A stretch of DNA of 64,000 nucleotides from Mycobacteriales bacterium (GCA_035690485.1 DASSKL010000080.1:1-64000), one strand, 5' to 3'. Numbered from the stretch's first letter, positions 29,751 to 39,087 are shown. Translations and numbers: made by a program. The notes: generated by a model from the letters alone, not told the origin.

Positions 29751-31892
29751 GTGTCCACATCCGGCCGGCCTGCGGCCAACGGCGGCCCGTCGCCACGGCG
29801 ACGGCAGCGCCCGACGAGGCGGCGCCCCGACGACGGCCCGATCCCCGTCCTCGCCAAAGCCATGGGCGGAGTGCAGTACGCCGTGGATCGCGGCCGCGTC
29901 ACCGCCGACACGCGGAGCACCTTCCAGGCGGTCGCGCTGCTGGTGCGCGAGCTGCGCGCCCAGGCCAAGTCCGCGGAGGTGGCCGAAGCCCAGCGCACGG
30001 TGCAGCTGAAGCGGATCGACGGCATCGCGGCGATGATGGCGCGTACGGCCGCCGGCAACGCCTCGCTGCTCGCGCTGCTCACCGACGACGCGGCGGTGCT
30101 GCCCGGGACGAGCGGCGCCGTCCGGCAGCTGCGGGCGAGCGCCGGCATGGAGAGCGCACCGGAGCCCGTCGCGCCCGAGCCGGCGCCCTCGGCGGGCCAG
30201 GCCGGGCGGCAGGTCGTGCCGCAGTCCGCCATCGCGCGCCAGCTGTCCAACCCGTTCCTCGCCCCCGACTTCTCCGCGCCGCAGCCGGCGCGCGCCCGCG
30301 TCAGGCTGCTGGCCGACTGGGAGCTGCTGGGGCCGCTGCTGCGGGCCTTCGAGACCGCCAGTGGCGCGGCGCCGTCGTGCATGAACCTGCCGCGACCGGT
30401 GCCCGTCCGGCTGCCCGCCGGGCGCGAGCTCATGCCGCACCAGGCCCAGGTCGTCGCGGCCGCGTCCGCGGGCCACCGGACGTTCCTGCTCGCCGACGAG
30501 CCCGGCCTCGGCAAGACCGCGCAGGCCCTGCTCGCGGCCCAGTCCGCGAACGCCTATCCGCTGCTCGCCGTCGTACCCAACGTCGTCAAGACCAGCTGGG
30601 CGCGGGAAGCCGGCATGTGGACCCCGAACCACCCGGTCACGGTGATCCACAGCGACGGCGAGACCGTCGACGCCTTCCGCGACATCGTGGTCGTCAACTA
30701 CGACGTGCTCGACCGCCACGTCGGCTGGCTCGGCACCCACGGGTTTCGCGCGATGGTCGTCGACGAGGCGCACTTCATCAAGAACAAGACGTCCCAGCGC
30801 TCCCGCAACGTGCTCGAGCTCTCCGAGCGCATCCGGCTGCGGACCGTGCGCCCGCTGCTCATGGCGCTTACCGGCACCCCGCTGATCAACGACATCGAGG
30901 ACTTCCTGGCCATCTGGGAGTTCCTCGGCTGGATCCGCGACGACGAGCCGGGCCCCGAGCTCATGGCCGCGCTCGAGCGCAACGCCTTGACCCCGGCGGA
31001 CCCCGACTTCTACCCCGCGGCGCGGCAGGCCGTCATCGACCTGGGCATCGTGCGGCGGCGCAAGACGGACGTCGCCGCCGACATCCCGGCCCGCCGCATC
31101 GCCGACATGCCGGTGGAGCTGGAGGGCGCCCTCGGCGACTCCATCCGGGCCGCCGAGCGCGCGCTGGCACGCCGCCTCGTCAAGCGCTACGACAGCGCGC
31201 TCGCCGCCCGGTCGAAGGGCGAGGTCGTCGTCGGCATCGACCACGCGCTCGTCCGGCAGGTTGCCGGTTGGGAACGGCAGGACGCGCAGGAGTCCACCGG
31301 TGGCGAGAACGTCTTCCACCTGATGCGCCGCATCGGTGAGGCCAAGGCGGTGCTCGCCGCCGACTACGCCGCCCAGCTGTCGCACAACGTCGGCAAGGTG
31401 GTGTTCTTCGCCAAGCACATCGACGTCATGGACGCCGCGGAGCAGACCTTCGAACGCCGCGGCATCGGTTACTCCTCCATCCGCGGCGACCAGACCTCAC
31501 GAGTCCGTCAGCGCAACATCGACGCGTTCGTCCAGGACGACGACGTGGCGATCGCGGTCTGCTCGCTGACGGCAGCGGGCGTGGGCCTCAACCTGCAGGT
31601 GGCGTCCAACGTCGTGCTCGCCGAGCTGTCCTGGACCGCGGCCGAGCAGACGCAGGCGATCGACCGGGTCCACCGGATCGGGCAGGACCAGCCGGTGACC
31701 GCCTGGCGCATCATCGCCGCGCAGACGATCGACGCACGCGTCGCGGAGCTCATCGACAGCAAGGCGGGCCTGGCCGCCCGTGCCCTCGACGGCTCCGACG
31801 AGGAGGTCGCCTCCTCGGTCGACGTCCAGCTCGAGGCCCTCGTCAGCCTGCTGACCGAGGCACTCACCAACCGGGTCGAGGGGCGCGACTGA
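29751..31892 (+). CDS. SNF2-family DEAD/DEAH helicase
   Basis: A 713-residue superfamily-2 DNA translocase. Motif I is ADEPGLGKTAQ, motif II is VVDEAHFIKNK, motif III is LTGTPLIN, motif V is TAAGVGLNLQVA and motif VI is QAIDRVHRIGQ. The N-terminal 230 residues are helical and less conserved, with an Arg-rich start. The GTG at 29751 is chosen for GGGAGAGG 4 bases upstream. SNF2 proteins remodel protein-DNA complexes or anneal strands. The gene stands alone after the ABC operon, with no restriction or defence gene beside it. Confidence 0.88.
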   Translation: MSTSGRPAANGGPSPRRRQRPTRRRPDDGPIPVLAKAMGGVQYAVDRGRVTADTRSTFQAVALLVRELRAQAKSAEVAEAQRTVQLKRIDGIAAMMARTAAGNASLLALLTDDAAVLPGTSGAVRQLRASAGMESAPEPVAPEPAPSAGQAGRQVVPQSAIARQLSNPFLAPDFSAPQPARARVRLLADWELLGPLLRAFETASGAAPSCMNLPRPVPVRLPAGRELMPHQAQVVAAASAGHRTFLLADEPGLGKTAQALLAAQSANAYPLLAVVPNVVKTSWAREAGMWTPNHPVTVIHSDGETVDAFRDIVVVNYDVLDRHVGWLGTHGFRAMVVDEAHFIKNKTSQRSRNVLELSERIRLRTVRPLLMALTGTPLINDIEDFLAIWEFLGWIRDDEPGPELMAALERNALTPADPDFYPAARQAVIDLGIVRRRKTDVAADIPARRIADMPVELEGALGDSIRAAERALARRLVKRYDSALAARSKGEVVVGIDHALVRQVAGWERQDAQESTGGENVFHLMRRIGEAKAVLAADYAAQLSHNVGKVVFFAKHIDVMDAAEQTFERRGIGYSSIRGDQTSRVRQRNIDAFVQDDDVAIAVCSLTAAGVGLNLQVASNVVLAELSWTAAEQTQAIDRVHRIGQDQPVTAWRIIAAQTIDARVAELIDSKAGLAARALDGSDEEVASSVDVQLEALVSLLTEALTNRVEGRD

Positions 31893-31923
31893 GCCCCGCG
31901 CGCCGGCCAGGACGCTGCGCGGA

Positions 31924-32574
31924 TCAGACGGCGCGGTAGACCACGAACGACGCGGCGATGTACTGGCAGACGAACGCCGCGATCGTCAACGCGTGGAAGA
32001 TCTCGTGGAAGCCGAACCACCGCGGCCACGGGTCGGGTCGCTTGAAGCCGTAGACCAGGGCGCCGAGCGTGTAGAGCCCGCCGCCGACCACGACGAGCGT
32101 GAACGCCGCCACACCCGCGCCGTGAATCAGCTGCGGTACGACGAAGGCGGCGGCCCAACCCAGCCCGATGTAGAGGGGCACGTAGAGCCAGCGCGGGGCG
32201 CCGACCCACAACACGCGGAACAGCACGCCGACGATCGCCCCGGCCCACACCGCTGAGAGCACCGCGACGCGAGCCGCGCCGTGCAACGCGAGCACCGCGA
32301 ACGGCGTGTAGGAACCCGCGATGATCAAGAAAATGTTGGCGTGGTCGATGCGCTTGAAGACCGACTCCACGCGCGGCGACCACCGGCCCCGGTGGTAGAT
32401 CGCGCTCGTCGCGAACAGCACGACCGACGTCACGGCGAAGGCCGCGGCCGCGGCCGCGGCCGGACCCGTCGGTGCCAAGGCGATCAGGACGATGCCCGCC
32501 GCAAGTGCCAGCGGCGACGTCGCGGCGTGCAGCCAGCCACGCAGTTTGGGCTTCATCACCCACCACGGTGTCAC
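31924..32574 (-). CDS. Hemolysin III / PAQR-family membrane protein
   Basis: A 216-residue protein with seven transmembrane helices. Conserved polar residues are SAIYHRGRW, FKRIDHANIFLIIAGSYTPF (Asp-His and Ser-Tyr-Thr-Pro), and FGFHEIFHALT near the end. This His/Asp set binds Zn in PAQR proteins. The bacterial family is called hemolysin III/YqfA, but the real role is probably lipid or membrane-stress related. The start is either GTG 32574 or an internal ATG (MKPKLRG). Confidence 0.9.
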   Translation of the reverse strand: MTPWWVMKPKLRGWLHAATSPLALAAGIVLIALAPTGPAAAAAAAFAVTSVVLFATSAIYHRGRWSPRVESVFKRIDHANIFLIIAGSYTPFAVLALHGAARVAVLSAVWAGAIVGVLFRVLWVGAPRWLYVPLYIGLGWAAAFVVPQLIHGAGVAAFTLVVVGGGLYTLGALVYGFKRPDPWPRWFGFHEIFHALTIAAFVCQYIAASFVVYRAV

Positions 32575-32602
32575 GGATGCGGCGGGGCGCGGTGAACCGG
32601 GA

Positions 32603-33229
32603 TCAGACCAGGCGGTCCAGCGTCGTCCCGGCGGCGAGGAACAGTTCGGTGCAGTTGTGGACGACCTGCTCGCGGGTGACCTCGTCGGGGTGTTCGATCC
32701 ACTGGGCGACGCTCTCGGCGAACCCTGCGACGAGGAAGCGCGCGACGAAGCCGACCGCGCGCACGTCGACCTTGCCCTCGAGCCGTCGGGCGGCCTGCGC
32801 GACGAGCAGCCCCGTGGCGTGGTTGGCCAGCTGCGCCCGCCGGGCGGCGAGCTCCGGCATGCCGGCCGACTCGCTCAGCACCCGGCCCTTGCGCGGGTCG
32901 TCGGCGAGCACGTCGACCATGGCGGCGAGCGCCGCCTCGGTGACCGCCCGCGGGGAGGGGTCGACCGGCTGCTGCACGACGGCCAGCGCGGCGCCGAGCA
33001 GCTCGTCGTTCAGCCGGTCGTAGAGCGCGATCCACAGCTCCTCCACCCCGGCGAAGTTCTCGTAGAAGTAGCGGGGTGCGAGGCGGGCGCGGGCGATGAC
33101 CTGGCGCATCGTCAGAGCGGCTACGCCCTCGGTGCCGGCGAGGTCGAGGGCCGCTTCGAGCAACTGCTCGCGGCGCTGGTCGCGTCGCTCCTGCGGCAGG
33201 AGGCCGCCGTAGGTCCGGACGCGCTGCAC
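32603..33229 (-). CDS. TetR-family regulator, divergent from mpaB-like gene
   Basis: A 208-residue regulator with helix-turn-helix ALTMRQVIARARLAPRYFYENF. It starts with GTG right next to the TGTCATCTTGACA palindrome (33231-33243), and no ribosome binding site is visible. It is divergent from the DUF2236/MpaB-like oxygenase, a common pairing, so it most likely represses that gene and itself. Confidence 0.88.
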   Translation of the reverse strand: MQRVRTYGGLLPQERRDQRREQLLEAALDLAGTEGVAALTMRQVIARARLAPRYFYENFAGVEELWIALYDRLNDELLGAALAVVQQPVDPSPRAVTEAALAAMVDVLADDPRKGRVLSESAGMPELAARRAQLANHATGLLVAQAARRLEGKVDVRAVGFVARFLVAGFAESVAQWIEHPDEVTREQVVHNCTELFLAAGTTLDRLV

Positions 33230-33230
33230 G

Positions 33231-33275
33231 TGTCATCTTGACACAGGCGATGTCAGATGGAGATAGTTTTGTCAT
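33231..33275 (+). promoter_or_regulatory. Promoter and operator of the MpaB-like gene
   Basis: TTGACA (33239-33244), a 17-base spacer and GATAGT (33262-33267) form a near-consensus promoter. The palindrome TGTCA-TCT-TGACA (33231-33243) overlaps the -35. TGTCA recurs at 33251 and 33270, so three TetR half-sites lie on about two helical turns each. Binding would block both divergent starts. Confidence 0.6.
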
Positions 33276-33316
33276 CACGCGATACCACTTCGTGTCGCGA
33301 ACGGCGAGGAGGCACG

Positions 33317-34249
33317 ATGAGCGCGCTGGTCGACGAGCGGACGGTCGAGGTCCCCGACGGGCCCGATGCCCACGCGACCAAGATCGAGCCCAAGCCGTTC
33401 GGGCCGGGCTCGCTGCTCTGGGACATGTCCGGCGACCGGCTGGCGACGGCGACGTCCGGCTGCGCGTTCGTCCTGCAGGTGATGCACCCGGCGATCGGCA
33501 CGGTCGTCGACAAGCGCTCGACGTTCCGCACCGACCCGTGGGGCCGGGCGGCCCGCAGCTTCGACTCGGTGCAGACGTGGGTCTACGGCGGGGAGGAGGC
33601 CCTCGAGGAGGGCCGCCGGCTGCGCCGCATGCACAAGACGATCAACGCCCCGGGCCCCGACGGGCAGACCTACCAGGCGCTGAGCCCCGAACCCTGGGCG
33701 TGGGTGCCGCTCACCGGCTTCTGGGCCTTCCACATCTCGTCGCAGTACTTCTTTCCCGAGCCCTGGCCGGAGGAGCAGGTGCGGCGGTTGTACGACGAGA
33801 CGCTCAACCTCTGCCGCATCCTTCAGGTGCCCGAGCGCATGCTGCCGCCGACGCCCGAGGACTACTGGGTCTACTTCGACCACATGGTCGACAACGTGCT
33901 GGTCGACCACCCGGTGGCACACGAGGTCATCAACAGCGCTGCCCACTCCCCCGCGCCGCCGACGATGGCCCCGCTGATGCGGCCGGCCTGGCCGGCGATG
34001 CGCCGGTTGCTGTCGACGTTCAATCGCACGTTCACCGTCGGCCTGCTGCCCCCGGCGGCGCGCGACAAGCTCAAGCTGCGCTGGACGAAGGCCGACGAGC
34101 TGCAGCTGCGCGTCCTCGCCCGCACGGTCGGGGCGCTCAACGAGCGCCTGCCGGAGAAGCAGCGCTACCTGCCGATCGCCTACCGGGCGCGCGAGGCGGC
34201 GCGACAGCAGGCGGCGCTGACCGACGCGCTCGCCACCCGCGCGATGTAG
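33317..34249 (+). CDS. MpaB/DUF2236-family oxygenase-like protein
   Basis: 310 residues. Conserved family segments are GPGSLLWDMSGDRL, CAFVLQVMHPAIGTVV, RRMHKTINAPGPDG, FFPEPWPEEQVRRLYDE and EDYWVYFDHMVDN. DUF2236 members include the haem-b enzymes rubber oxygenase Lcp and fungal MpaB. Those carry His ligands; His in MHPAIG and RMHKTI are candidates. The substrate is unknown. The ATG is chosen for GGCGAGGAGG upstream. It is controlled by the TetR next door. Confidence 0.85.
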   Translation: MSALVDERTVEVPDGPDAHATKIEPKPFGPGSLLWDMSGDRLATATSGCAFVLQVMHPAIGTVVDKRSTFRTDPWGRAARSFDSVQTWVYGGEEALEEGRRLRRMHKTINAPGPDGQTYQALSPEPWAWVPLTGFWAFHISSQYFFPEPWPEEQVRRLYDETLNLCRILQVPERMLPPTPEDYWVYFDHMVDNVLVDHPVAHEVINSAAHSPAPPTMAPLMRPAWPAMRRLLSTFNRTFTVGLLPPAARDKLKLRWTKADELQLRVLARTVGALNERLPEKQRYLPIAYRAREAARQQAALTDALATRAM

Positions 34250-34298
34250 CCGGGAGGCTTCACCCCGCTGCTCGTGCGGCCGCAGGGCCTGCCCGCAG

Positions 34299-35066
34299 TC
34301 AGCTCCCCCGCGTGCCCGCCGCGCGCGCCGCTGCTCTGGTGCGGCGTTCCTCCGCGTCCATTGCCTCGGCCTCGTCGTAGGTCGGCGCCGTCCCGCCGAG
34401 GTGAACGGGCAACCACCAGCGGTCGTCGACGCCCTCTGGGTCGTGGGGGTAGTGCCGTTGGGTTTGCTCCAGCAGGGCTTGCATGCGCCGGCGCAGCTCG
34501 TCCGTCGTCGCCTGCGGGTCGCCGGTCGCAGGGAACGGCTCGCCCACGGTCATCGCGATCATCCGACCCCGCGTCAGGTCGCGCGGCCTGCCCTTGGTGA
34601 GGATGCGCTGGCCGCCCCAGGTCACCATCGGGATGATCGGTACGCCGGCTTCCGAGGCCATCCGAGCGGCGCCGGACTTGAACTCCTTGAGCTGGAACGA
34701 CCGGCTGATCGTGGCCTCCGGGAAGACGCCGACGATCTCCCCGCGACGAAGCGCGTCGACCGCGTGTGCGTAGGCGGCCGCGCCGGCCTCACGGTCGACG
34801 GAGATGTGTCGCATGCCGCGCATGAGCGGCCCGGTCACCCGGTGCCGGAAGACCGCCTCCTTTGCCATGAAACGCACCAGCCGCCCCGACGGCCGCGCTG
34901 CCAGGCCGACGAAGATGAAGTCGAGATAGCTGACGTGGTTGCTCGCGAGCACGGCGCCCCCGTTGCGCGGGATGTTGTCCGCGCCGCGCTCCAGGAAGTG
35001 CAGCCCGAGCGCCCTGAAACCCAGCTTCGCCGTCAGGATGACGGGCGGATAGACCAGCTCTGGCAT
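34299..35066 (-). CDS. 1-acyl-sn-glycerol-3-phosphate acyltransferase (PlsC-like)
   Basis: A 255-residue acyltransferase of phospholipid synthesis. The catalytic HX4D motif is NHVSYLD (about 43-49), the substrate-binding region is GVFPEATISRS, replacing the usual EGTR, and VPIIPMVTWG is the third block. The membrane-facing N-terminus is ELVYPPVILTAKLGFRALGL. AGGAGG precedes the ATG. The likely reaction is lysophosphatidic acid to phosphatidic acid; EATIS rather than EGTRS leaves the exact substrate open. Confidence 0.9.
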   Translation of the reverse strand: MPELVYPPVILTAKLGFRALGLHFLERGADNIPRNGGAVLASNHVSYLDFIFVGLAARPSGRLVRFMAKEAVFRHRVTGPLMRGMRHISVDREAGAAAYAHAVDALRRGEIVGVFPEATISRSFQLKEFKSGAARMASEAGVPIIPMVTWGGQRILTKGRPRDLTRGRMIAMTVGEPFPATGDPQATTDELRRRMQALLEQTQRHYPHDPEGVDDRWWLPVHLGGTAPTYDEAEAMDAEERRTRAAARAAGTRGS

Positions 35067-35275
35067 CTGCGCCTCCTGGGGGACGTCCGTGTGGACGCTA
35101 CCCGCTTCGGGCCGTTCGCCTCTTGTGGCACCGCGCGCTCACCAAGATCGTGAGGGAGTGGCACCCAGGAGGCACGCCTTGACGACTCTGCTCGAACGGC
35201 CGCCCGCCCCGGACCGCCGGCGCGAGCCCTCCGGCCGACACCGGCGGCCGGGTGAGAAGAGAGGCGGGGTTCACG

Positions 35276-36217
35276 GTGTCCGACGAAACCGCTGACGTCT
35301 CGCTCAGCGATCTCAACGTCAACGACGAGGACACGCCACTCGCCCTCGCCGTCGGTCGTGCCTTGTTCCTGTGGGCGCTCAACCCGATGATGCTCACCCG
35401 GCCGGACACCGGCGCGATCCTGGACGCCAACCCTGCCGCCTGCCGGACGCTGGGGTTGTCGGTCGAGGAGATCCGCGCGCGCGGGCGCGAGGGGTTGCGG
35501 GACCCCGCTGACGACCGCTGGACGGCCGGCTTCCTGCATCGCGCGCACACCGGGTCGTACGTGGGTGAGCTGTCCATGCAGCGTGGCGACGGCACCATGT
35601 TCCCGGCAGAGGTCTCATCGGCCCTGTTCGAGGCCCACGACCGGCAGTACGCCGTGCTGGTCTTCCGCGACATCAGCGAGCAGCGGGCGACGGAGCGACG
35701 ACTCCGCGACGCCTTGGAGGAGATGTCGCGACTCGCGACTACCGACCAGCTGACCGGCCTGCTCAACCGCCGTGGCTTCATGACGGTCGGACACACGTTG
35801 GAAGAACAGGCGCACCGCAACGGGCACCCGTTGGTGGTGCTGACCGCAGATGTCGATGGCCTCAAGAGCATCAACGACCGGTTCGGTCACGCGGCCGGAG
35901 ACGACCTGCTGCGCGACGTCGCCGCCACGCTCACTGCGTCGTTGCGCACCGCCGACGTCATCGCCCGGCTCGGCGGCGACGAGTTCGGCGTCATCCTGAC
36001 CGGAGCGCGTGCCGCCGCAGACGCCGCTGCCGCCGTCGAACGCATCAACGACAACCTCGAGAAGCAGTCGCGGGAGCGCTGGGGGCGCCCGGTCAGGGTC
36101 AGCATCGGCATCGCATCCGGGACGCCGGGCTCCGCCTTCAGCCTGTACGAACTGCTGCGCATCGCGGACGACGCGATGTACGCGCAGAAGCCCTCGGCTC
36201 GTCGCTCCCGTCGCTAG
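35276..36217 (+). CDS. PAS-GGDEF diguanylate cyclase
   Basis: A 313-residue cytoplasmic protein. The PAS domain (about 30-140) contains MLTRPDTGAILDANPAACR and GTMFPAEVSSALFEAHDRQY. The GGDEF domain (about 165-305) contains TTDQLTGLLNRRGF. The active site RLGGDEFGVIL is intact, and an inhibitory RxxD (RTAD) lies five residues before GGDEF, so product feedback is likely. It makes cyclic di-GMP from GTP. There is no EAL domain. GTG 35276 is chosen for GGCGGGG upstream; GTG 35252 is also in frame. Confidence 0.9.
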   Translation: MSDETADVSLSDLNVNDEDTPLALAVGRALFLWALNPMMLTRPDTGAILDANPAACRTLGLSVEEIRARGREGLRDPADDRWTAGFLHRAHTGSYVGELSMQRGDGTMFPAEVSSALFEAHDRQYAVLVFRDISEQRATERRLRDALEEMSRLATTDQLTGLLNRRGFMTVGHTLEEQAHRNGHPLVVLTADVDGLKSINDRFGHAAGDDLLRDVAATLTASLRTADVIARLGGDEFGVILTGARAAADAAAAVERINDNLEKQSRERWGRPVRVSIGIASGTPGSAFSLYELLRIADDAMYAQKPSARRSRR

Positions 36218-36495
36218 CGCAGCCGATGCATCTCTTTGGCGACCGCGTCCTCGGAGAAGCCGTCGTCGTGGTAGACGTCCCAGGCATTCATGACGACGCC
36301 GATCCCCCAGAAGGCCATCAGGAACGCCGGCCAGAAGATGCCGTCGGCACCGGTCAGCACCCAGACCGCGGCGACGGCGGAGTTGAACAACACGTAGACG
36401 AGCAGGTGTCCGTGGAAGTCACGCTTCTTCTTCAGTCGCCGGATGGCCCGTTCGCGCAACTCGGTGTCGGGCTCGGCGAGTTCGTCGGTGAGCAT
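36214..36495 (-). CDS. 2TM-domain protein
   Basis: 93 residues. A charged helical N-terminus (RERAIRRLKKKRDFHGHLLVY) leads into two hydrophobic segments (YVLFNSAVAAVWVLTG; IFWPAFLMAFWGIGVVMNAW). This is the layout of the 2TM domain family, often found alone or fused to histidine kinases. GGGAGGGAGGG lies upstream of the ATG. It overlaps the GGDEF gene end by 4 bases in antisense. The function is unknown. Confidence 0.85.
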   Translation of the reverse strand: MLTDELAEPDTELRERAIRRLKKKRDFHGHLLVYVLFNSAVAAVWVLTGADGIFWPAFLMAFWGIGVVMNAWDVYHDDGFSEDAVAKEMHRLR

Positions 36496-36571
36496 GTCGC
36501 CCTCCCTCCCGATACCGCGACCGTACGGCGGTCCGGTCCGCCGGCAGCAGAGGCGAAGGTCCCCAGTGGGG

Positions 36572-37354
36572 TCAGTGGGTCAGCGCGCCGGGGTTGAGCA
36601 GCGCCTCCGAGCCGACGAACAGCGCGACCGCGACGATCAGCCAGGCGAACCAGCGGCGCAACCGGGCGCCGTCGACCCGGGCGCCGACGTGGCCGGTGAG
36701 CAGCGCCGCGACCAGGGCGCCGCCGGCGAACACCAGCGCGACCGGCCAGTCGATCGCGGCACGCTGCGCGTGCGCCAACAGGCCTGCGGCCGAGTTGACG
36801 ACGATGACGACGAGCGACGTCCCGATCGCCAGCGGCATCTCCAGCCCGAGCACCAGCGCGAGCGTAGGCACGATCACGAAGCCGCCGCCGACACCGAACA
36901 GGCCGGTGAGGAAACCGACCGCACCGCCGGCCGCCAGCGCCTTCGGCAGGCAACGCTGCCAGTGCACGCCACCGTCGGGGGCGGCACATGCGCCCCGAGG
37001 CTGGACCTCGCTGACGAGCATGCGCACGGCGACGACGACCATCAGCGCGGCGAAGGCCACCAGGAGCACCCGCGGTGACATCTCACGGTTGACAGCGGTG
37101 CCCGCGACCGCCGTCCCGACACCCGCGACACCGAAGACCGCGGCCACCGTCCAGCGCACCTGCCCGGCACGGATCCGCGGCCAGGCGCCTGCGCCGGACG
37201 AGACGCCGACGACGAACAGCGACGTGGTCACCGCCTGGGGCACCGACTCACCCACGCCGTAGACGAGTGCCGGCACCGCAAGGATCGACCCCCCGCCACC
37301 CAGCAGGCCCAGCGCGGCGCCGATGACGATCCCGAAAGCCGCGGCCGCGAGCAC
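36572..37354 (-). CDS. TauE/SafE-family sulfite/sulfur anion exporter
   Basis: A 260-residue membrane protein with about eight helices in two repeats. The repeats show the family's Gly-rich turns GAALGLLGGGGSILAVPALVY and GFLTGLFGVGGGFVIVPTLAL (given in parts: LGLLGGGGSILAVP; GLFGVGGGFVIVP). TauE proteins move sulfite or related organosulfur anions out of the cell. It is last in the CstR-type operon; its GTG starts 3 bases after the stop of the persulfide dioxygenase-like gene. Sulfite is the expected product of that enzyme, which supports the role. Confidence 0.9.
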   Translation of the reverse strand: MLAAAAFGIVIGAALGLLGGGGSILAVPALVYGVGESVPQAVTTSLFVVGVSSGAGAWPRIRAGQVRWTVAAVFGVAGVGTAVAGTAVNREMSPRVLLVAFAALMVVVAVRMLVSEVQPRGACAAPDGGVHWQRCLPKALAAGGAVGFLTGLFGVGGGFVIVPTLALVLGLEMPLAIGTSLVVIVVNSAAGLLAHAQRAAIDWPVALVFAGGALVAALLTGHVGARVDGARLRRWFAWLIVAVALFVGSEALLNPGALTH

Positions 37355-37357
37355 CGG

Positions 37358-38731
37358 TCAGGCCGCTTGTTCGCCGGGCCCTGCCAGCCGGACACCGGCG
37401 GGACGCGCGCGCTCGAAATCGTCGTCGACGAGCACGGCTTCACGGCCCGCGGCGGCGAGGAGCGACGCGGCGTAGGCCGCGCGGTACCCGGTGGCGCAGT
37501 GCACCCACACCTCGCCCGAGGGCACGTCGTCGAGGCGGTCGCGCAGGTCATGGAACGGGATGTGCACGGCGCCCACCACGTGGCCGGACTCCCACTCCAG
37601 CTGCTGGCGAACGTCGAGGACCGTGATCGGTCGCTGCGCGCGGGCCGGCTCGAGCTCGGCGAAGCGCACCGCCCGGCTGGTCCGCAGCCCGTCCGGACCG
37701 GCGAGCTCCTGCGGATCGCCGTACGCCGCGGAGCGGATCCGATCGATCCCGATACGCCCCAGCTCGCGCTGTGCCTCCTGCACCTGCTCGGGTGTCTCCC
37801 CGAGAAGAGTCAGCGGCGTGCCCCAGGGGATCACCCAGCCGAGGTAGGTCGCGAAGGACCCGTCGAGGCCGAGGTTCAGCGAGCCGGCGACGTGCCCGGA
37901 CACGAACGCAGTGCGGGTACGCAGGTCGACGACCCACTCCCCCGCGGCGAGGTGCCGGCGCAGGTCGGCGGCGTCGGCCCGCTGCGGCAGCGACAGGTCG
38001 GGCGGCGTTGCGGGAGCCGCGAGGTTGGCCTCCGCCATGTGCGCGTAGTAGGCCGGATAGGTGTCGAGCCCTGCGAGCAGAGCTCGCACGTAGTCGTCCT
38101 CGGCCTGGGTCAGGGCCGGATTGCTCACCAGCTCTGCGGCGATGGTCGAGGCAGTGCCCTCGGCCTGCGTGGCCGAGCAGAAGCTGCCGAACCCGTGCGT
38201 CGGGAAGAGCGGTGTGTCGCCGGGCAGCGCGGCAAGGCGGTGCGCCGAGGCGTACTGCGCGCGCGCCAACGAGAGCGTGGATTCGGGCCCCACGAGGTCG
38301 GGACGACCGGTCGAGCCGAAGAGCAGCGACCCGCCGCTGAACACGCCGGCCGGTCGCCCGGCCGACTCCACCGCATAGGACAGGTGGGTGAAGGTGTGGC
38401 CGGGGGTGAGGATGGCCCGCACCACGAGCAGCGGCGAGACGGCGACGGCCTCCCCTTCTCGGATCGGGGTGCGGTCGAACCTGACCGGGTCCTCGGCGTT
38501 GACGTAGTAGGCGGCACCGGTCTCACGGGCGAGCGCATGCCCACCGGTCACGTAGTCGTTGTGGATGTGGGTCTCGAAGACGTGCCGGACCGTCACGGCC
38601 TCGTCGTCGGCCACCTGGAGCACCCGGTCGATGTCGCGCTGCGGGTCGATGACGAGTGCTGTCGTCCCGTCGTGGACGACGTAGGAGCGGTCGCCCAACG
38701 TGGGCGTGTCGATCGGGATGATGCGCAGCAT
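37358..38731 (-). CDS. Metallo-beta-lactamase fold persulfide dioxygenase-rhodanese fusion
   Basis: 457 residues. The N-terminal MBL domain has THIHNDYVTGG (His55, His57, Asp59 metal ligands), GHTFTHLSYAVES and FPTHGFGSFC. Two rhodanese domains follow: a first without an obvious active Cys (VVDLRTRTAFVSGHVAGSLN) and a second with Cys in VWVHCATGYRAAYA. It resembles CstB/PDO-type enzymes that oxidise persulfide to sulfite and transfer sulfane sulfur. The ATG at 38731 is chosen for GAGGGAG 5 bases upstream. It is third in the operon, between a rhodanese and TauE. Confidence 0.9.
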   Translation of the reverse strand: MLRIIPIDTPTLGDRSYVVHDGTTALVIDPQRDIDRVLQVADDEAVTVRHVFETHIHNDYVTGGHALARETGAAYYVNAEDPVRFDRTPIREGEAVAVSPLLVVRAILTPGHTFTHLSYAVESAGRPAGVFSGGSLLFGSTGRPDLVGPESTLSLARAQYASAHRLAALPGDTPLFPTHGFGSFCSATQAEGTASTIAAELVSNPALTQAEDDYVRALLAGLDTYPAYYAHMAEANLAAPATPPDLSLPQRADAADLRRHLAAGEWVVDLRTRTAFVSGHVAGSLNLGLDGSFATYLGWVIPWGTPLTLLGETPEQVQEAQRELGRIGIDRIRSAAYGDPQELAGPDGLRTSRAVRFAELEPARAQRPITVLDVRQQLEWESGHVVGAVHIPFHDLRDRLDDVPSGEVWVHCATGYRAAYAASLLAAAGREAVLVDDDFERARPAGVRLAGPGEQAA

Positions 38732-38750
38732 CGCGTCTCCCTCGGCCCGG

Positions 38751-39080
38751 TCAGGCATGACCGCGCTCGACGTGTCGCCCGCTGGCGGCCCAGGCGTTGG
38801 TGCCGCCCGCGACGGACACCGCGTCGATGCCCTGACGCTGCAACCACCGGGCCGCGGTCAGGCTGCGGTGCCCGCTGGCGCAGATAACAAAGACTCGCCG
38901 ATCGCGGGGGATCTCCGCAAGATGCGCGGGCAGCTCGCCCATGGGGACCAGCCGGGCGCCGGGCACGTGCGCCTCCACGAACTCGAAGGGCTCCCGGACG
39001 TCGAGCACGTAGGCGCCCAGCCCGTGCTCGGTCGCCAAACCGGCGACGTCGACCTCGAGCCGAGCAGAGGATCTCCACAT
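38751..39080 (-). CDS. Single-domain rhodanese sulfurtransferase
   Basis: A 109-residue rhodanese with active-site Cys67 in CASGHRS and the substrate-fold motif VLDVREPFEFVEAHVPGA. It carries sulfane sulfur as a Cys persulfide, presumably to or from the MBL-rhodanese enzyme encoded 19 bases downstream. ATG 39080 follows a TATGGT -10 box by 7 bases with no ribosome binding site, so the transcript is probably leaderless. The alternative ATG 39092 would sit inside the operator. Confidence 0.9.
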   Translation of the reverse strand: MWRSSARLEVDVAGLATEHGLGAYVLDVREPFEFVEAHVPGARLVPMGELPAHLAEIPRDRRVFVICASGHRSLTAARWLQRQGIDAVSVAGGTNAWAASGRHVERGHA

Positions 39081-39087
39081 ACCGAAC

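Noticed and set aside
35077-35092. GGGACGTCC near 35.08 kb as another DosR-type box
   Set aside because: The spacing between halves is wrong (no 4-base spacer), and it sits in the upstream region of an unrelated acyltransferase.
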